Program-made: the position numbers and the translations under genes
Source: an uncultured Eubacteriales bacterium
GTDB taxonomy: Bacteria; Bacillota; Clostridia; Christensenellales; CAG-138
Assembly: GCA_900544555.1 (NCBI GenBank)
Contig: UQWD01000004.1
Location: 120,384-184,383 of the forward strand
Direction: 5' to 3'
DNA: 64,000 bases
Shown: in pieces, positions 16,552 to 24,711 of the stretch
Layout of the letters: each line of letters starts with the position of its first letter
Position numbering within the stretch: position 1 is the stretch's first letter
The notes under the pieces: model-generated
What the model saw: the letters and a program-made list of their open reading frames with translations, nothing else
Database searches by the model: none
Told to the model about the DNA's origin: nothing

Positions 16552-17817
16552 TTATTCTTTCGGTATCATTTGTTCGAGCGAGCCGGCCCGATCGCCAATA
16601 CGCCCCACGAAGGCCGCCGCGATGCCGCTAAAGTCAATAACCTTTGGCAGAATATCCGTAACGTCGCTCAAAGTTATGCGCTCAATCCTTTCCAAAATTT
16701 CATCCTCTGAATAGATAGCGCCCCTGAGCAGCTCGGATTTGCCTATGGCGTTCGATCTGCCCGACGTGCCCTCCTGCCCGAGCAAAAAGCTGCCTTTCAT
16801 CTGTTCCTTGCTGCGCTCAAACTCAGCTTTAGTGATTCCCTGCTCGCGTATATTGCTTAGCTCCTTGAGCATCATTTCCGTAACTTGCTCCGCCTGCTTT
16901 TCCCCTGTCCCGGCGTAAAGCGTAAAATAGCCGGTGGATCGATAGAACGATGGGTAAGAGTATACGGAATAGGCAAGCCCGCGCTCCTCCCTTATACTCT
17001 GAAACAGCCTTGAACTCATACTGCCGCCCAACGCGTTATTGAGTACAATAAGCGGGTATTGCTCGGGCGCGTCGATTGCAAACCCCGGCATGCCGAGGCA
17101 GATATGCACCTGTTCGACATCCTTGTCAATACACGCTACCCTACGCCCGCCAGCGAGGCGGTGGTTGTACGGTAGAATCCTTTCACCAGCCTCGCATTCG
17201 CCAAAATACCGGCTGACAAGCTCAACAAGACGCTCTCGCTCAAAATTCCCCGCGCAGGAAATTACCATGTTATTAGGATTATAATGCCCGCGCATATAAG
17301 AAAGCAAGCCCTCTCGCGAAAAAGCCCGAACGCTGTCCTGGGTTCCGAGTATAGGCCTGGAAAGCGGATCGTTTTCATATATGATGGAGCAAAGCTTTTC
17401 ATGCGCCAGATCCTCCGGGTTATCCGCAACCATCAGTATTTCTTCGCATACAACGCCTTTTTCCTTTTCAATATCTTTGTCGTCGAAGCTGGAATTGAGC
17501 ATGATGTCGCTGAGCATATCCACGGCGAGCGGCAGGTGCTCGTCCAATACCTTGGCATAATAACAGGTGCATTCCTTGGCCGTAAACGCGTTGATATTAC
17601 CCCCGATTCCATCCATTTGCGCCGCTATATCGGAAGCGGTTCTATTGTGCGTGCCTTTAAACAGCATATGTTCGATGAAGTGAGAAGCGCCGCCCTCCCC
17701 GCCGCCCTCAAACACCGAACCGGTGCCGACCCATATTCCAATGGATACGGAACGGTACTGCTTCATCGGTTCGCCTATTATTCTTAAGCCGTTTTCCAGT
17801 GTTTCTTTAAAGATCAT
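16552..17817 (-). CDS. M16-family zinc protease (MlpA/YmxG-like)
   Basis: Pitrilysin-family peptidase. In 421 residues the inverted zinc motif HFIEH is at 46-50 with the downstream Glu in EKGVVCEE, and the second half is the catalytically empty M16 domain with RGLAYSVYSYPS. The ATG at 17817 was chosen because AGGG precedes it and it lies 13 bp after the ylxY stop; a longer frame would overlap that gene. The order pnp-ylxY-M16 is the same as in B. subtilis. Confidence 0.92.
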   Translation of the reverse strand: MIFKETLENGLRIIGEPMKQYRSVSIGIWVGTGSVFEGGGEGGASHFIEHMLFKGTHNRTASDIAAQMDGIGGNINAFTAKECTCYYAKVLDEHLPLAVDMLSDIMLNSSFDDKDIEKEKGVVCEEILMVADNPEDLAHEKLCSIIYENDPLSRPILGTQDSVRAFSREGLLSYMRGHYNPNNMVISCAGNFERERLVELVSRYFGECEAGERILPYNHRLAGGRRVACIDKDVEQVHICLGMPGFAIDAPEQYPLIVLNNALGGSMSSRLFQSIREERGLAYSVYSYPSFYRSTGYFTLYAGTGEKQAEQVTEMMLKELSNIREQGITKAEFERSKEQMKGSFLLGQEGTSGRSNAIGKSELLRGAIYSEDEILERIERITLSDVTDILPKVIDFSGIAAAFVGRIGDRAGSLEQMIPKE

Positions 17818-17830
17818 ATTGTTCCCTGGA

Positions 17831-18520
17831 TCATCCCGCACTGATAACCTGGCTTGTGCAGGTGATTTCAAATCCTTTCTTCGATAGTTCATCCAGCACG
17901 AGCGGCAGGGCCTGTGCGGCCGCCTTCGTTGGCTGCATTAACATTATACTTCCATGCAACGGCCTATCCAATGCACGCGATACAATATCTTGATAGCTTC
18001 CGCGGGCGCATAACAGATCAACCGTGCAAAGAACATGGGTAACGCCCGATTTGCGCGCCGCCCGCGAGGAAACGTCTGTATCCCGCGTGCCCGAATAATA
18101 AAGCTTGGGCTCAACGCCCCCCATCCGCTTAATGCAAGAGATGGATTCCTCAATATCCTCACAAACCCAGCCCACAGGTCCGTCCGCGCCCGGCTTCATG
18201 CCCATCGTTCCTATCTCATGTCCTTCTTCAATCATGCGCCGCAGGCTTTCGCCGTTCTTTTGAGCCCATTCGCCGCTGATGAAAAAAGTGATAGAAACCC
18301 CCTTGCTTTTCAGCGTATCAAGCATGTCGGTAAGAGCGTCCGCATCCCAGCTTACGGCGCATTGAAGCGCTACTTTGTCCTTAGCGCCGCCGCGGTAGAC
18401 CGGCGCCATAACGCCGTATACACTCGGCTCTGACGTTGCGATATATAGTACGCATATCAAAAGAATAAGTAGAATATTGGTAGCTGTCCGGCTGTATATG
18501 CATCGCTTTTGTATACTCAT
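17831..18520 (-). CDS. ylxY: YlxY-like polysaccharide deacetylase homologue, probably inactive
   Basis: Membrane-anchored NodB-fold protein: one N-terminal hydrophobic helix (about 15-30) and an extracellular deacetylase-like domain. Motif 1 reads SWDADAL and motif 2 reads GHEIGTMGM, so the second metal-binding histidine of the usual H-x3-4-H is absent; zinc chemistry is doubtful. 229 residues. AGGAGG lies 5 nt before the ATG. Position between pnp and the M16 protease identifies it as the ylxY homologue; role unknown. Confidence 0.82.
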   Translation of the reverse strand: MSIQKRCIYSRTATNILLILLICVLYIATSEPSVYGVMAPVYRGGAKDKVALQCAVSWDADALTDMLDTLKSKGVSITFFISGEWAQKNGESLRRMIEEGHEIGTMGMKPGADGPVGWVCEDIEESISCIKRMGGVEPKLYYSGTRDTDVSSRAARKSGVTHVLCTVDLLCARGSYQDIVSRALDRPLHGSIMLMQPTKAAAQALPLVLDELSKKGFEITCTSQVISAG

Positions 18521-18539
18521 AGAGTCCTCCTGTATGGTG

Positions 18540-18569
18540 TGTTTACTCTATGAATATTCCAAGTAAACA
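18540..18569. promoter_or_regulatory. Inverted repeat between ylxY and a small divergent ORF
   Basis: TGTTTACT (18540-18547) and AGTAAACA (18562-18569), 8-bp perfect arms 14 bp apart, lying between two divergent starts. It has the form of a dimeric-regulator site; the second half-site is inside the first codons of the small plus-strand ORF. Confidence 0.35.
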
Positions 18570-18717
18570 GGAGGTAGACCCTAAATATTATGACGAAATC
18601 AACCTTCTGAAAATCAACGATTGCGAGCAAGATAAGCGCCCGGATATTTCTATATGGCTTCCGCTCGTAATCGACCGCGAAACCCAAAAAGCCAATAGTT
18701 CGCCTTATATCGCATAA
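18550..18717 (+). CDS. Hypothetical 55-residue protein
   Basis: ATG at 18550, TAA at 18715-18717, 55 codons, beginning MNIPSKQEVDPKYYDEINLL and ending SSPYIA; acidic, without signal peptide or membrane helix. Not recognised. Support for a real gene: a hairpin followed by TTTT lies 55 bp downstream on the same strand, and it is the only reading frame that fills this divergent gap. Against: no strong ribosome site (GGTGTG 8 nt upstream at best). Confidence 0.35.
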   Translation: MNIPSKQEVDPKYYDEINLLKINDCEQDKRPDISIWLPLVIDRETQKANSSPYIA

Positions 18718-18772
18718 TGTACTTTATACAGAATAAACGATGCCGGGCATCTCAGCGCGAGTTTATACCAAT

Positions 18773-18804
18773 AAGGCAGGTACCCGGCAAGGCGCCTGCC
18801 TTTT
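18773..18804. terminator. Bidirectional terminator between pnp and the small ORF
   Basis: AAGGCAGG (18773-18780) and CCTGCCTT (18795-18802) form an 8-bp stem followed by TT on the plus strand and ATT on the minus strand. On the minus strand it lies 76 bp after the pnp stop. Confidence 0.6.
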
Positions 18805-18879
18805 CAGCTATTATAATTGTGAGAACAGCTTTCCAGTTAATCCAGCTAAAATTAGCCGTTTAACAGGCTTGCCGAGCGA

Positions 18880-20970
18880 TTATTTATCCTCGGGAAGCAG
18901 CCCCTTGCGCGTAAGATTAATCTTGCCCTGCGGCGTAATCTCAGTTACCCGTACAAGTATTTCATCGCCAATGGTAACCTCGTCTTCCACGCGCTCAACG
19001 CGGTGGTTGGCGAGTTTTGAAATATGAACCAAGCCGTCCTTTCCGGGCTTGAGTTCAACAAACGCGCCGATTGGCAGGATGCGCACAACCTTACCAAGAT
19101 AAACGTCCCCAACTTCAATATCGCGAACAATCGTTTCAATAATTTTACGCGCCGCTTCGGAAGCAGCCAGATCCGGTGATGCGATAAACACGCGTCCGTC
19201 GTCCTCGATATCGATTTTTACGCCGGTTTCAGCGATTATCTTATTGATAGTTTTCCCTCCAGAACCGATAACTTCCCTGATCTTATCGGGATGGATGTTA
19301 AATTTAATGATGCGCGGAGCATACGGCGACAGCTCGGTCCTTGGCTCGCTGATGGTTTCAAGCATTTTATCCAGTATATAAAGACGGCCCCTGCGCGCCT
19401 GTTCAAGGGCGCGGGTTAAAATTTCCCTGTCGATACCCTTGATTTTTATGTCCATCTGAATAGCCGTAATGCCTTCCTTAGTGCCCGCAACCTTAAAATC
19501 CATATCCCCAAGGAAATCCTCTAGTCCCTGTATATCCGTCAAGATTGCTATTTCCCCGTTCGACTCGTCTTTAATTAACCCCATGGCCACGCCCGCGACA
19601 GGCTTTTTAAGCGGAACGCCCGCATCCATTAGCGCCATTGTGCTCGCGCATATGGAAGCCTGCGAGGTCGAGCCGTTGGAGCTGATGACCTCGGAAACCA
19701 GCCTTATCGCGTAAGGGAAATCCTCCTCATTGGGTATCATCGGCAACAGCGCGCGTTCCGCAAGCGCGCCATGACCGATTTCACGCCTTCCCGGCCCGCG
19801 GAGCATCCTCGTCTCCCCAACGCTGTAAGGAGGCATATTATATTGATGCATATAACGTTTAAATTCTTCCTCGCCAATACCGTCAAGCGTTTGCCCGTCT
19901 CCCATCGCGCCAAGGGTCGCTACGGTAAGCACCTGCGTCTGCCCGCGCGTGAAAACGGCGCTGCCGTGGGTACGAGCCAGCAGGCCCACTTCAGACCATA
20001 TTGGTCGTATCTCATCCATTGCCCTGCCGTCCGGCCGCACGCCGCGGTTGATAATCTTATCCCGTACAACTTCCTTGGTCATGGAATAAAGTATTCCGTC
20101 GATGTCCTTTGCGGAGTCAGGATACTCCTCGGCGAAATGGTTTAATGTTTCATCCTTTACCTGATCGGAACGAACCTCGCGCTCTTTGCGATCAAATGTA
20201 TCGAGGGACCATTTTACCTTTTCCCCCGCGAACTCCCGTACTGCTTTTTCCAGCTCAGAATCCGGTTTATGGATGTTGGGTTCCATCTTGGGCTTGCCGA
20301 CCTCGCGGGAAATCTCCTCAATAAACGAGACTATACCCTTTATAGCGTCGTGGCCCAGCATAATGGCCTCTAGCATTTCCGCCTCGGTTATCTCGCTTGC
20401 CCCGGCCTCGACCATCATCACCGCGTCCCGCGTTCCGGCTACGGTAAGATGCAGGCGGCTGTATTCCCTTTGGACGCTATCTGGATTAACAACGTAGTCA
20501 CCGTCGACATAACCTATCGAAACCGCCCCTATTGGTCCCATAAAAGGCGCTTCGCTTATTGAAAGCGCCGCCGACGCGCCAATCATGGCCAAAATATCCG
20601 GCTGTATGTCCTGATCGACGGATAATACGGTCGCGATGACCTGCACGTCGTTATAAAACCCCTTGGGGAAAAGCGGCCTCAACGGCCTGTCTATGAGTCT
20701 AGAGGTTAGCGTCGCCTTCTCCGAAGGTCGGCCCTCCCTTTTGATATACCCTCCGGGAATCTTACCGACCGAATACATTTTTTCCTCAAATTCGCAGCTC
20801 AGCGGAAGGAAATCTACGCCATCGCGCGCATTTTTCGCTACCGTGGCGCACACAAGCACAACGGTATCCCCGCACCGCACCAAACAGGAGCCGCCGGCCT
20901 GTTCTGCATATTTTCCCGTTTCGATTGACAGGGTTTTACCCGCCAGTTCCATTTCAAACTTTCTCTGCAT
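18880..20970 (-). CDS. pnp: Polynucleotide phosphorylase
   Basis: Phosphorolytic 3'-5' exoribonuclease of mRNA decay. 696 residues with two RNase PH domains (first ending near 210, second about 300-540 with RTHGSAVFTRGQTQ and GPGRREIGHG), the KH domain (IREVIGSGGKTINKI) and the S1 domain (VYLGKVVRILPIGAFVEL). The second PH domain keeps the catalytic Asp region (GDMDFKVAGT). AAGGAG lies 9 nt before the ATG. It follows rpsO, and its own terminator lies downstream. Confidence 0.98.
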   Translation of the reverse strand: MQRKFEMELAGKTLSIETGKYAEQAGGSCLVRCGDTVVLVCATVAKNARDGVDFLPLSCEFEEKMYSVGKIPGGYIKREGRPSEKATLTSRLIDRPLRPLFPKGFYNDVQVIATVLSVDQDIQPDILAMIGASAALSISEAPFMGPIGAVSIGYVDGDYVVNPDSVQREYSRLHLTVAGTRDAVMMVEAGASEITEAEMLEAIMLGHDAIKGIVSFIEEISREVGKPKMEPNIHKPDSELEKAVREFAGEKVKWSLDTFDRKEREVRSDQVKDETLNHFAEEYPDSAKDIDGILYSMTKEVVRDKIINRGVRPDGRAMDEIRPIWSEVGLLARTHGSAVFTRGQTQVLTVATLGAMGDGQTLDGIGEEEFKRYMHQYNMPPYSVGETRMLRGPGRREIGHGALAERALLPMIPNEEDFPYAIRLVSEVISSNGSTSQASICASTMALMDAGVPLKKPVAGVAMGLIKDESNGEIAILTDIQGLEDFLGDMDFKVAGTKEGITAIQMDIKIKGIDREILTRALEQARRGRLYILDKMLETISEPRTELSPYAPRIIKFNIHPDKIREVIGSGGKTINKIIAETGVKIDIEDDGRVFIASPDLAASEAARKIIETIVRDIEVGDVYLGKVVRILPIGAFVELKPGKDGLVHISKLANHRVERVEDEVTIGDEILVRVTEITPQGKINLTRKGLLPEDK

Positions 20971-21115
20971 GTCTTCATGCTCCTTTTTTATATCATTTTA
21001 TTTTTAACCAAATTCAGCCCGCCTATTAGCGATAACAATTTGTTTTTGCATTTCATGAGCAATGCGATGCGAAACAAATAAACGGACCCCTAAATATTGG
21101 ATATAAACGGACAGT

Positions 21116-21142
21116 AAAAGAGCGGGATACCCTCCCGCTCTT
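21116..21142 (-). terminator. rpsO terminator
   Basis: AAGAGCGGGA and TCCCGCTCTT form a 10-bp stem with a 5-nt loop, 7 bp after the rpsO stop, followed by TT(A) on the minus strand. It separates rpsO from pnp; about 145 bp remain before pnp, in which I see no convincing promoter. Confidence 0.75.
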
Positions 21143-21148
21143 GCTGAT

Positions 21149-21412
21149 TTATTTTCTGAGGTTCAGGCTTGCAATAACCGTTCTGTATCGCTCAATGTCC
21201 TTCTCCTTTAGATAATTGAGCAAGCCCCTGCGCTGACCTACCATTTTTAATAGCCCTCGCCTCGAATGGTGATCCTTTTTATGAAGTTTCAGATGCTCGT
21301 TCAGGTGGTTAATGCGCTCGGTAAGCAAAGCTATCTGAACCTCCGGCGAACCCGTATCCCCTTCATGTAATTTGTACTGCTCAATTATCTCCTGCTTCCT
21401 CGTCTTATCCAT
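21149..21412 (-). CDS. rpsO: 30S ribosomal protein S15
   Basis: Binds 16S rRNA helices 20-22 early in 30S assembly. 87 residues with GDTGSPEVQIALLTERI, HLKLHKKDHHSRRGLL and RRGLLNYL, all S15 signatures. The ATG at 21412 has AGGAGGATG upstream; a longer in-frame extension is not part of the protein. The leader of about 87 nt contains pairable segments and may hold the S15 autoregulatory site; this is inference. Confidence 0.98.
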   Translation of the reverse strand: MDKTRKQEIIEQYKLHEGDTGSPEVQIALLTERINHLNEHLKLHKKDHHSRRGLLKMVGQRRGLLNYLKEKDIERYRTVIASLNLRK

Positions 21413-21504
21413 TATTTCATCCTCCTGCAATATTATCCCCGTCATCCATGTAAAGCGTCGGAGCTTCGCTAAACATAGCATGCGGTTCTTCAGTTACGCT
21501 GGTA

Positions 21505-21534
21505 ATTATAGCATATTGTAACCGACGTTGTAAA
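21505..21534 (-). promoter_or_regulatory. rpsO promoter
   Basis: TTTACA (21534-21529), 18 bp, TATAAT (21510-21505) on the minus strand, about 95 bp upstream of the S15 start and just behind the ribF stop. Confidence 0.6.
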
Positions 21535-21537
21535 TAA

Positions 21538-22452
21538 CTATTTCGATTCCTCGCCAATCGTATTTCTTAAAACTTTTCTGGCATAAGCCGCGTCTTTCGC
21601 TATTTGATCCTTAAGCGCGTCAATCGACGGGAACCGAATATCGTCCCTAATCTTTTTTATAAACTCCACGCACAGATTCCGCCCGTACAGATCGAGCGAT
21701 AAATCCAAAATATGCGTTTCTACGCTGAGCTTATCACCGTTTACGGTCGGGTTGAAGCCGATGTTCGTCACCGCCGGCATTCTCTTTCCATTCATTACGG
21801 CATAGGTCGCATATACGCCGCCGCCAGGCGTCGCCTTGCCGCCCCATTGAGCCAGATTTGCGGTCGGAAACCCTATCCGGCGCCCAATCCGGCGGTTTGG
21901 CTCAACTTCGCCGCTGAGCGCATAGGGCTTACCAAGCATATAGTTTGCCCGTTCGACATTACCGGCTGTAATGCACGCCCGGATCCTTGAGCTTGAAACA
22001 GGTTGGCCCTTATATAAAACAGGATGAATGAGCTTTACCTTAAATCCAAACCGCCGGCCCATTTCCGGCAGACAATGCGCCTTACCCAATCCTCCCTTCC
22101 CGAAGGAATAATTAAAGCCGGCTACAATACAGCTGGGATTGAACCTGTTGACGAGCCCTTCAACGAAATCTACGGGTAAAACGTTCGCGTAGTCGGAGTC
22201 AAAAGCATCCATTTTCACCTCGTCTACGCCAAGGGCGCGCATCGCGTCATATCGTTCCCTCGCCGTCATCAAAAGTTCGGGCGCGGAGCCGAAAACCTCC
22301 ATAGGGTGATTCGCAAACGTGCATACGATTGCTTTTAGTCCATGTTTACGAGCTATTCTTACAGCCGTCCCAATCAGCTTCACGTGACCCTTGTGCATAC
22401 CGTCAAACATTCCCAGCGCAACAACGCTGGGCGATATAAGCCCTGCCGCCAT
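21538..22452 (-). CDS. ribF: Bifunctional riboflavin kinase / FAD synthetase
   Basis: Converts riboflavin to FMN and FMN to FAD. 304 residues: N-terminal nucleotidyltransferase domain with MFDGMHKGH and VAGFNYSFGKG, C-terminal flavokinase domain with RIGFPTANL and NIGFNPTV. The N-terminus is some 15 residues shorter than in B. subtilis RibC, starting directly at the first beta strand. Its ATG shares a base with the truB stop (TAATG), so it is translationally coupled and is the last gene of the rimP operon. Confidence 0.95.
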   Translation of the reverse strand: MAAGLISPSVVALGMFDGMHKGHVKLIGTAVRIARKHGLKAIVCTFANHPMEVFGSAPELLMTARERYDAMRALGVDEVKMDAFDSDYANVLPVDFVEGLVNRFNPSCIVAGFNYSFGKGGLGKAHCLPEMGRRFGFKVKLIHPVLYKGQPVSSSRIRACITAGNVERANYMLGKPYALSGEVEPNRRIGRRIGFPTANLAQWGGKATPGGGVYATYAVMNGKRMPAVTNIGFNPTVNGDKLSVETHILDLSLDLYGRNLCVEFIKKIRDDIRFPSIDALKDQIAKDAAYARKVLRNTIGEESK

Positions 22453-23360
22453 TATACGTCCTCTCCCGCATATAAAAGCGTTGATACTTTTACCAACTCG
22501 CCGTCTGCGCCTCCGATCCCGATAAAATCGCCGGCGTATATGCGGAGCCTCCCCTCGTTGGTTAGGCCGCAGAAACGCTTGGGAAGGGGAATCGGCGCAC
22601 CGTTCGTTAACAGCCGCTTATCTCTTTTAGTGATGTCGTCAAGATAAAGCGCGGGCAAATGCGCTACCGCCATGTCAACCGGCGTAACGGCGCCGTCAAG
22701 CTCGCCGAGCGTTTTCAATTCCTGAAGGGTTGCGATAGAATATGAATCCTCTATAGTAAAACGCCCGGATTTAATCCTGAGCAAAAAGGACATATATGCG
22801 CATGTATTTAAAGCCTTGCCAATATCATGGCAAAGCGTACGCACATAAGTACCCTTTGAGCACTCGATCTTGAGTAAAAACCTCTTTAAATCTATTCTCT
22901 TAATTAAGTTTAATGATGAAACGGTAATCTCTCGGGTTTTAGGCTCTACCGGCTTACCCTGCCGGGCAAGCTTATACATCTTTTGCCCTTTATAGTTTAA
23001 TGCCGAGTAAACTGGCGCCGTCTGCATAATCCGCCCTGTGAAACTTGGTAAAACCGCCTCAAGCCGTTCACTTGATACGTCCGCGGTACAATCAGACTTG
23101 ATTATGGTACCGTACGCATCCTGCGTGTCCGTTTCCGCTCCGAAAGCTATTTCGGCAATATAAATCTTATCCTTATCGACCAAATAGTCAAATAAACGCG
23201 TTGCCCTTCCTACGCATACCGGCAGCACGCCGGCCGCTCCTGGATCGAGCGTACCCGCATGGCCAACTTTTTTGGTTTCAAAGATCCTCCGAACATCCGA
23301 TACCACATCGCTTGACGTCATGCCCGGAGGCTTAAGAATATTAACAACTCCCTCAAGCAT
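22452..23360 (-). CDS. truB: tRNA pseudouridine-55 synthase
   Basis: Makes pseudouridine 55 in the T-loop of tRNAs. 302 residues; catalytic Asp 39 in GHAGTLDPGA, then CVGRATRLF, YIAEI and the CSKGTYVRTLCHDIG motif, with a PUA-like C-terminal tail. The ATG at 23360 is preceded by GGAGG (9 nt) and lies 4 bp after the nrnA stop; the upstream 30 codons of the open frame lack family similarity. Confidence 0.96.
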   Translation of the reverse strand: MLEGVVNILKPPGMTSSDVVSDVRRIFETKKVGHAGTLDPGAAGVLPVCVGRATRLFDYLVDKDKIYIAEIAFGAETDTQDAYGTIIKSDCTADVSSERLEAVLPSFTGRIMQTAPVYSALNYKGQKMYKLARQGKPVEPKTREITVSSLNLIKRIDLKRFLLKIECSKGTYVRTLCHDIGKALNTCAYMSFLLRIKSGRFTIEDSYSIATLQELKTLGELDGAVTPVDMAVAHLPALYLDDITKRDKRLLTNGAPIPLPKRFCGLTNEGRLRIYAGDFIGIGGADGELVKVSTLLYAGEDV

Positions 23361-23364
23361 TCCC

Positions 23365-24339
23365 CTATGCCTCCAGCGCGCCCTTTGCCGCCATAAGAAT
23401 TCTCCCTTTTGCGTCCTCGTAAGAGCCGCTATCCGTATACCCTGCGGCATTCACATGGCCGCCGCCGCCAAATGCCCGAGCAATTAAGCTCACATCGATA
23501 TCCCCCTTAGATCGGAGGCTGAGCTTATAACGCCCATAATCGCTTTCACGCATAAAAACCGCAATTTGCACGGTATCAATATCGCGTGCGTAATCAATTA
23601 TCCCTTCCGTATCCTCATCCAAAGCGCCATAACGCGCGATATCCTCGCGCGTGATTGAAACAAAGCTTACCCTGCTTTCGTACAAAAGCGCAATGTTTTT
23701 AATCGCAAAACCATGTAATCGCAATCTTTGTACGGGTACGCTGTGAAATACCCGCATGTTGAGCTGAGCCGTATCTATCCCAAGTCTCATAAGCTCAGCC
23801 GCACAATAAAGCGTATCCGGGGTGGTATTGCTGTAACTGAAACTGCCCGTATCCGTTATCAGGCCAACATAAAGGCATACGGCCGTGTCTTTGTCCGGCG
23901 CGCCGGGGAACAAACCAACTAGTTGATGAATGATTTGCGCGGTGGCCGCGGCACGCTCATCAATGTAATTTAGCTGAGCGTGACCCATGTTCGTAGCGTG
24001 ATGATCGATATTGATTGTAAGCTCCGCCCGTTCAAAAATGCGCGCGGCTTCGCCCATACGCAATTCGTCGGAGCAGTCCACGCATACCGCGTTTTGATAC
24101 GCCGCCGCCTGCACAGGCCGCAAGACTGTCTCCGCGCCGGGCATAAACTGATACACGCGCGGTACGGGGTTATCACACACGACCTGCGCGCGTTTTCCCA
24201 TCTTATGAAGCATACGGTAAAGCGCAAGCGCGGAACCGACTGCGTCTCCGTCTGGCGATACGTGCGTGATTATCGTAAAACCATCGCGCTTTATTAACGT
24301 CTCCGCAATTTCCTGCAGCGAATTAGTCTTCCGCTTCAT
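23365..24339 (-). CDS. nrnA: DHH phosphoesterase NrnA (oligoribonuclease / PAP phosphatase)
   Basis: Degrades short oligoribonucleotides and dephosphorylates pAp. 324 residues; DHH domain with SPDGDAVGS, CVDCSD and the IDHH triad, DHHA1 domain with the FGGGGHVNAAG substrate loop. Start ATG at 24339 overlaps the end of rbfA by 17 bp and has GGAG 7 nt upstream. Its place between rbfA and truB is conserved in Firmicutes. Confidence 0.94.
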   Translation of the reverse strand: MKRKTNSLQEIAETLIKRDGFTIITHVSPDGDAVGSALALYRMLHKMGKRAQVVCDNPVPRVYQFMPGAETVLRPVQAAAYQNAVCVDCSDELRMGEAARIFERAELTINIDHHATNMGHAQLNYIDERAAATAQIIHQLVGLFPGAPDKDTAVCLYVGLITDTGSFSYSNTTPDTLYCAAELMRLGIDTAQLNMRVFHSVPVQRLRLHGFAIKNIALLYESRVSFVSITREDIARYGALDEDTEGIIDYARDIDTVQIAVFMRESDYGRYKLSLRSKGDIDVSLIARAFGGGGHVNAAGYTDSGSYEDAKGRILMAAKGALEA

Positions 24340-24694
24340 CCTTATTCTCCGAATAATTAAGCTGATTAAGCACCTGGGAAATATGTACGCTGTAAGCGAT
24401 GGAGTCGTCCAAAACAAACTTGAGCTGAGGAACCCTTCGTATTTCCATCCGCTTGCCCAGTTCGCGCGAGATAAATCCGGCCGCATGGTTTAACGCCTCC
24501 ACAGACCCCGCGCGTACCTTCTCGTCTTCATCATACACGCTTACTCGAACCTTGGCCTGTTTCAGGTCGTTGGTAACCTCGGCAAGCATGATGGTGGTCA
24601 TTGTCGAGATGCGCGGATCCTTCATCTCCCGCACGATTTCGCTCAAAACCTTTTTTACTTCCTCGTTAAGTCTGTCATATCTAACTGACGGCAT
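24323..24694 (-). CDS. rbfA: Ribosome-binding factor A
   Basis: KH-fold factor that assists 16S rRNA 5' end maturation. 123 residues with VSEIV-like EVKKVLSEIVREMKDPR, VSVYDEDEK and MEIRRVPQLKFVLDDS, the RbfA signatures. It lies 17 bp after infB in the standard order infB-rbfA-nrnA-truB-ribF. Confidence 0.97.
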   Translation of the reverse strand: MPSVRYDRLNEEVKKVLSEIVREMKDPRISTMTTIMLAEVTNDLKQAKVRVSVYDEDEKVRAGSVEALNHAAGFISRELGKRMEIRRVPQLKFVLDDSIAYSVHISQVLNQLNYSENKDEAED

Positions 24695-24711
24695 TTTTTC
24701 TCACCTTACTC

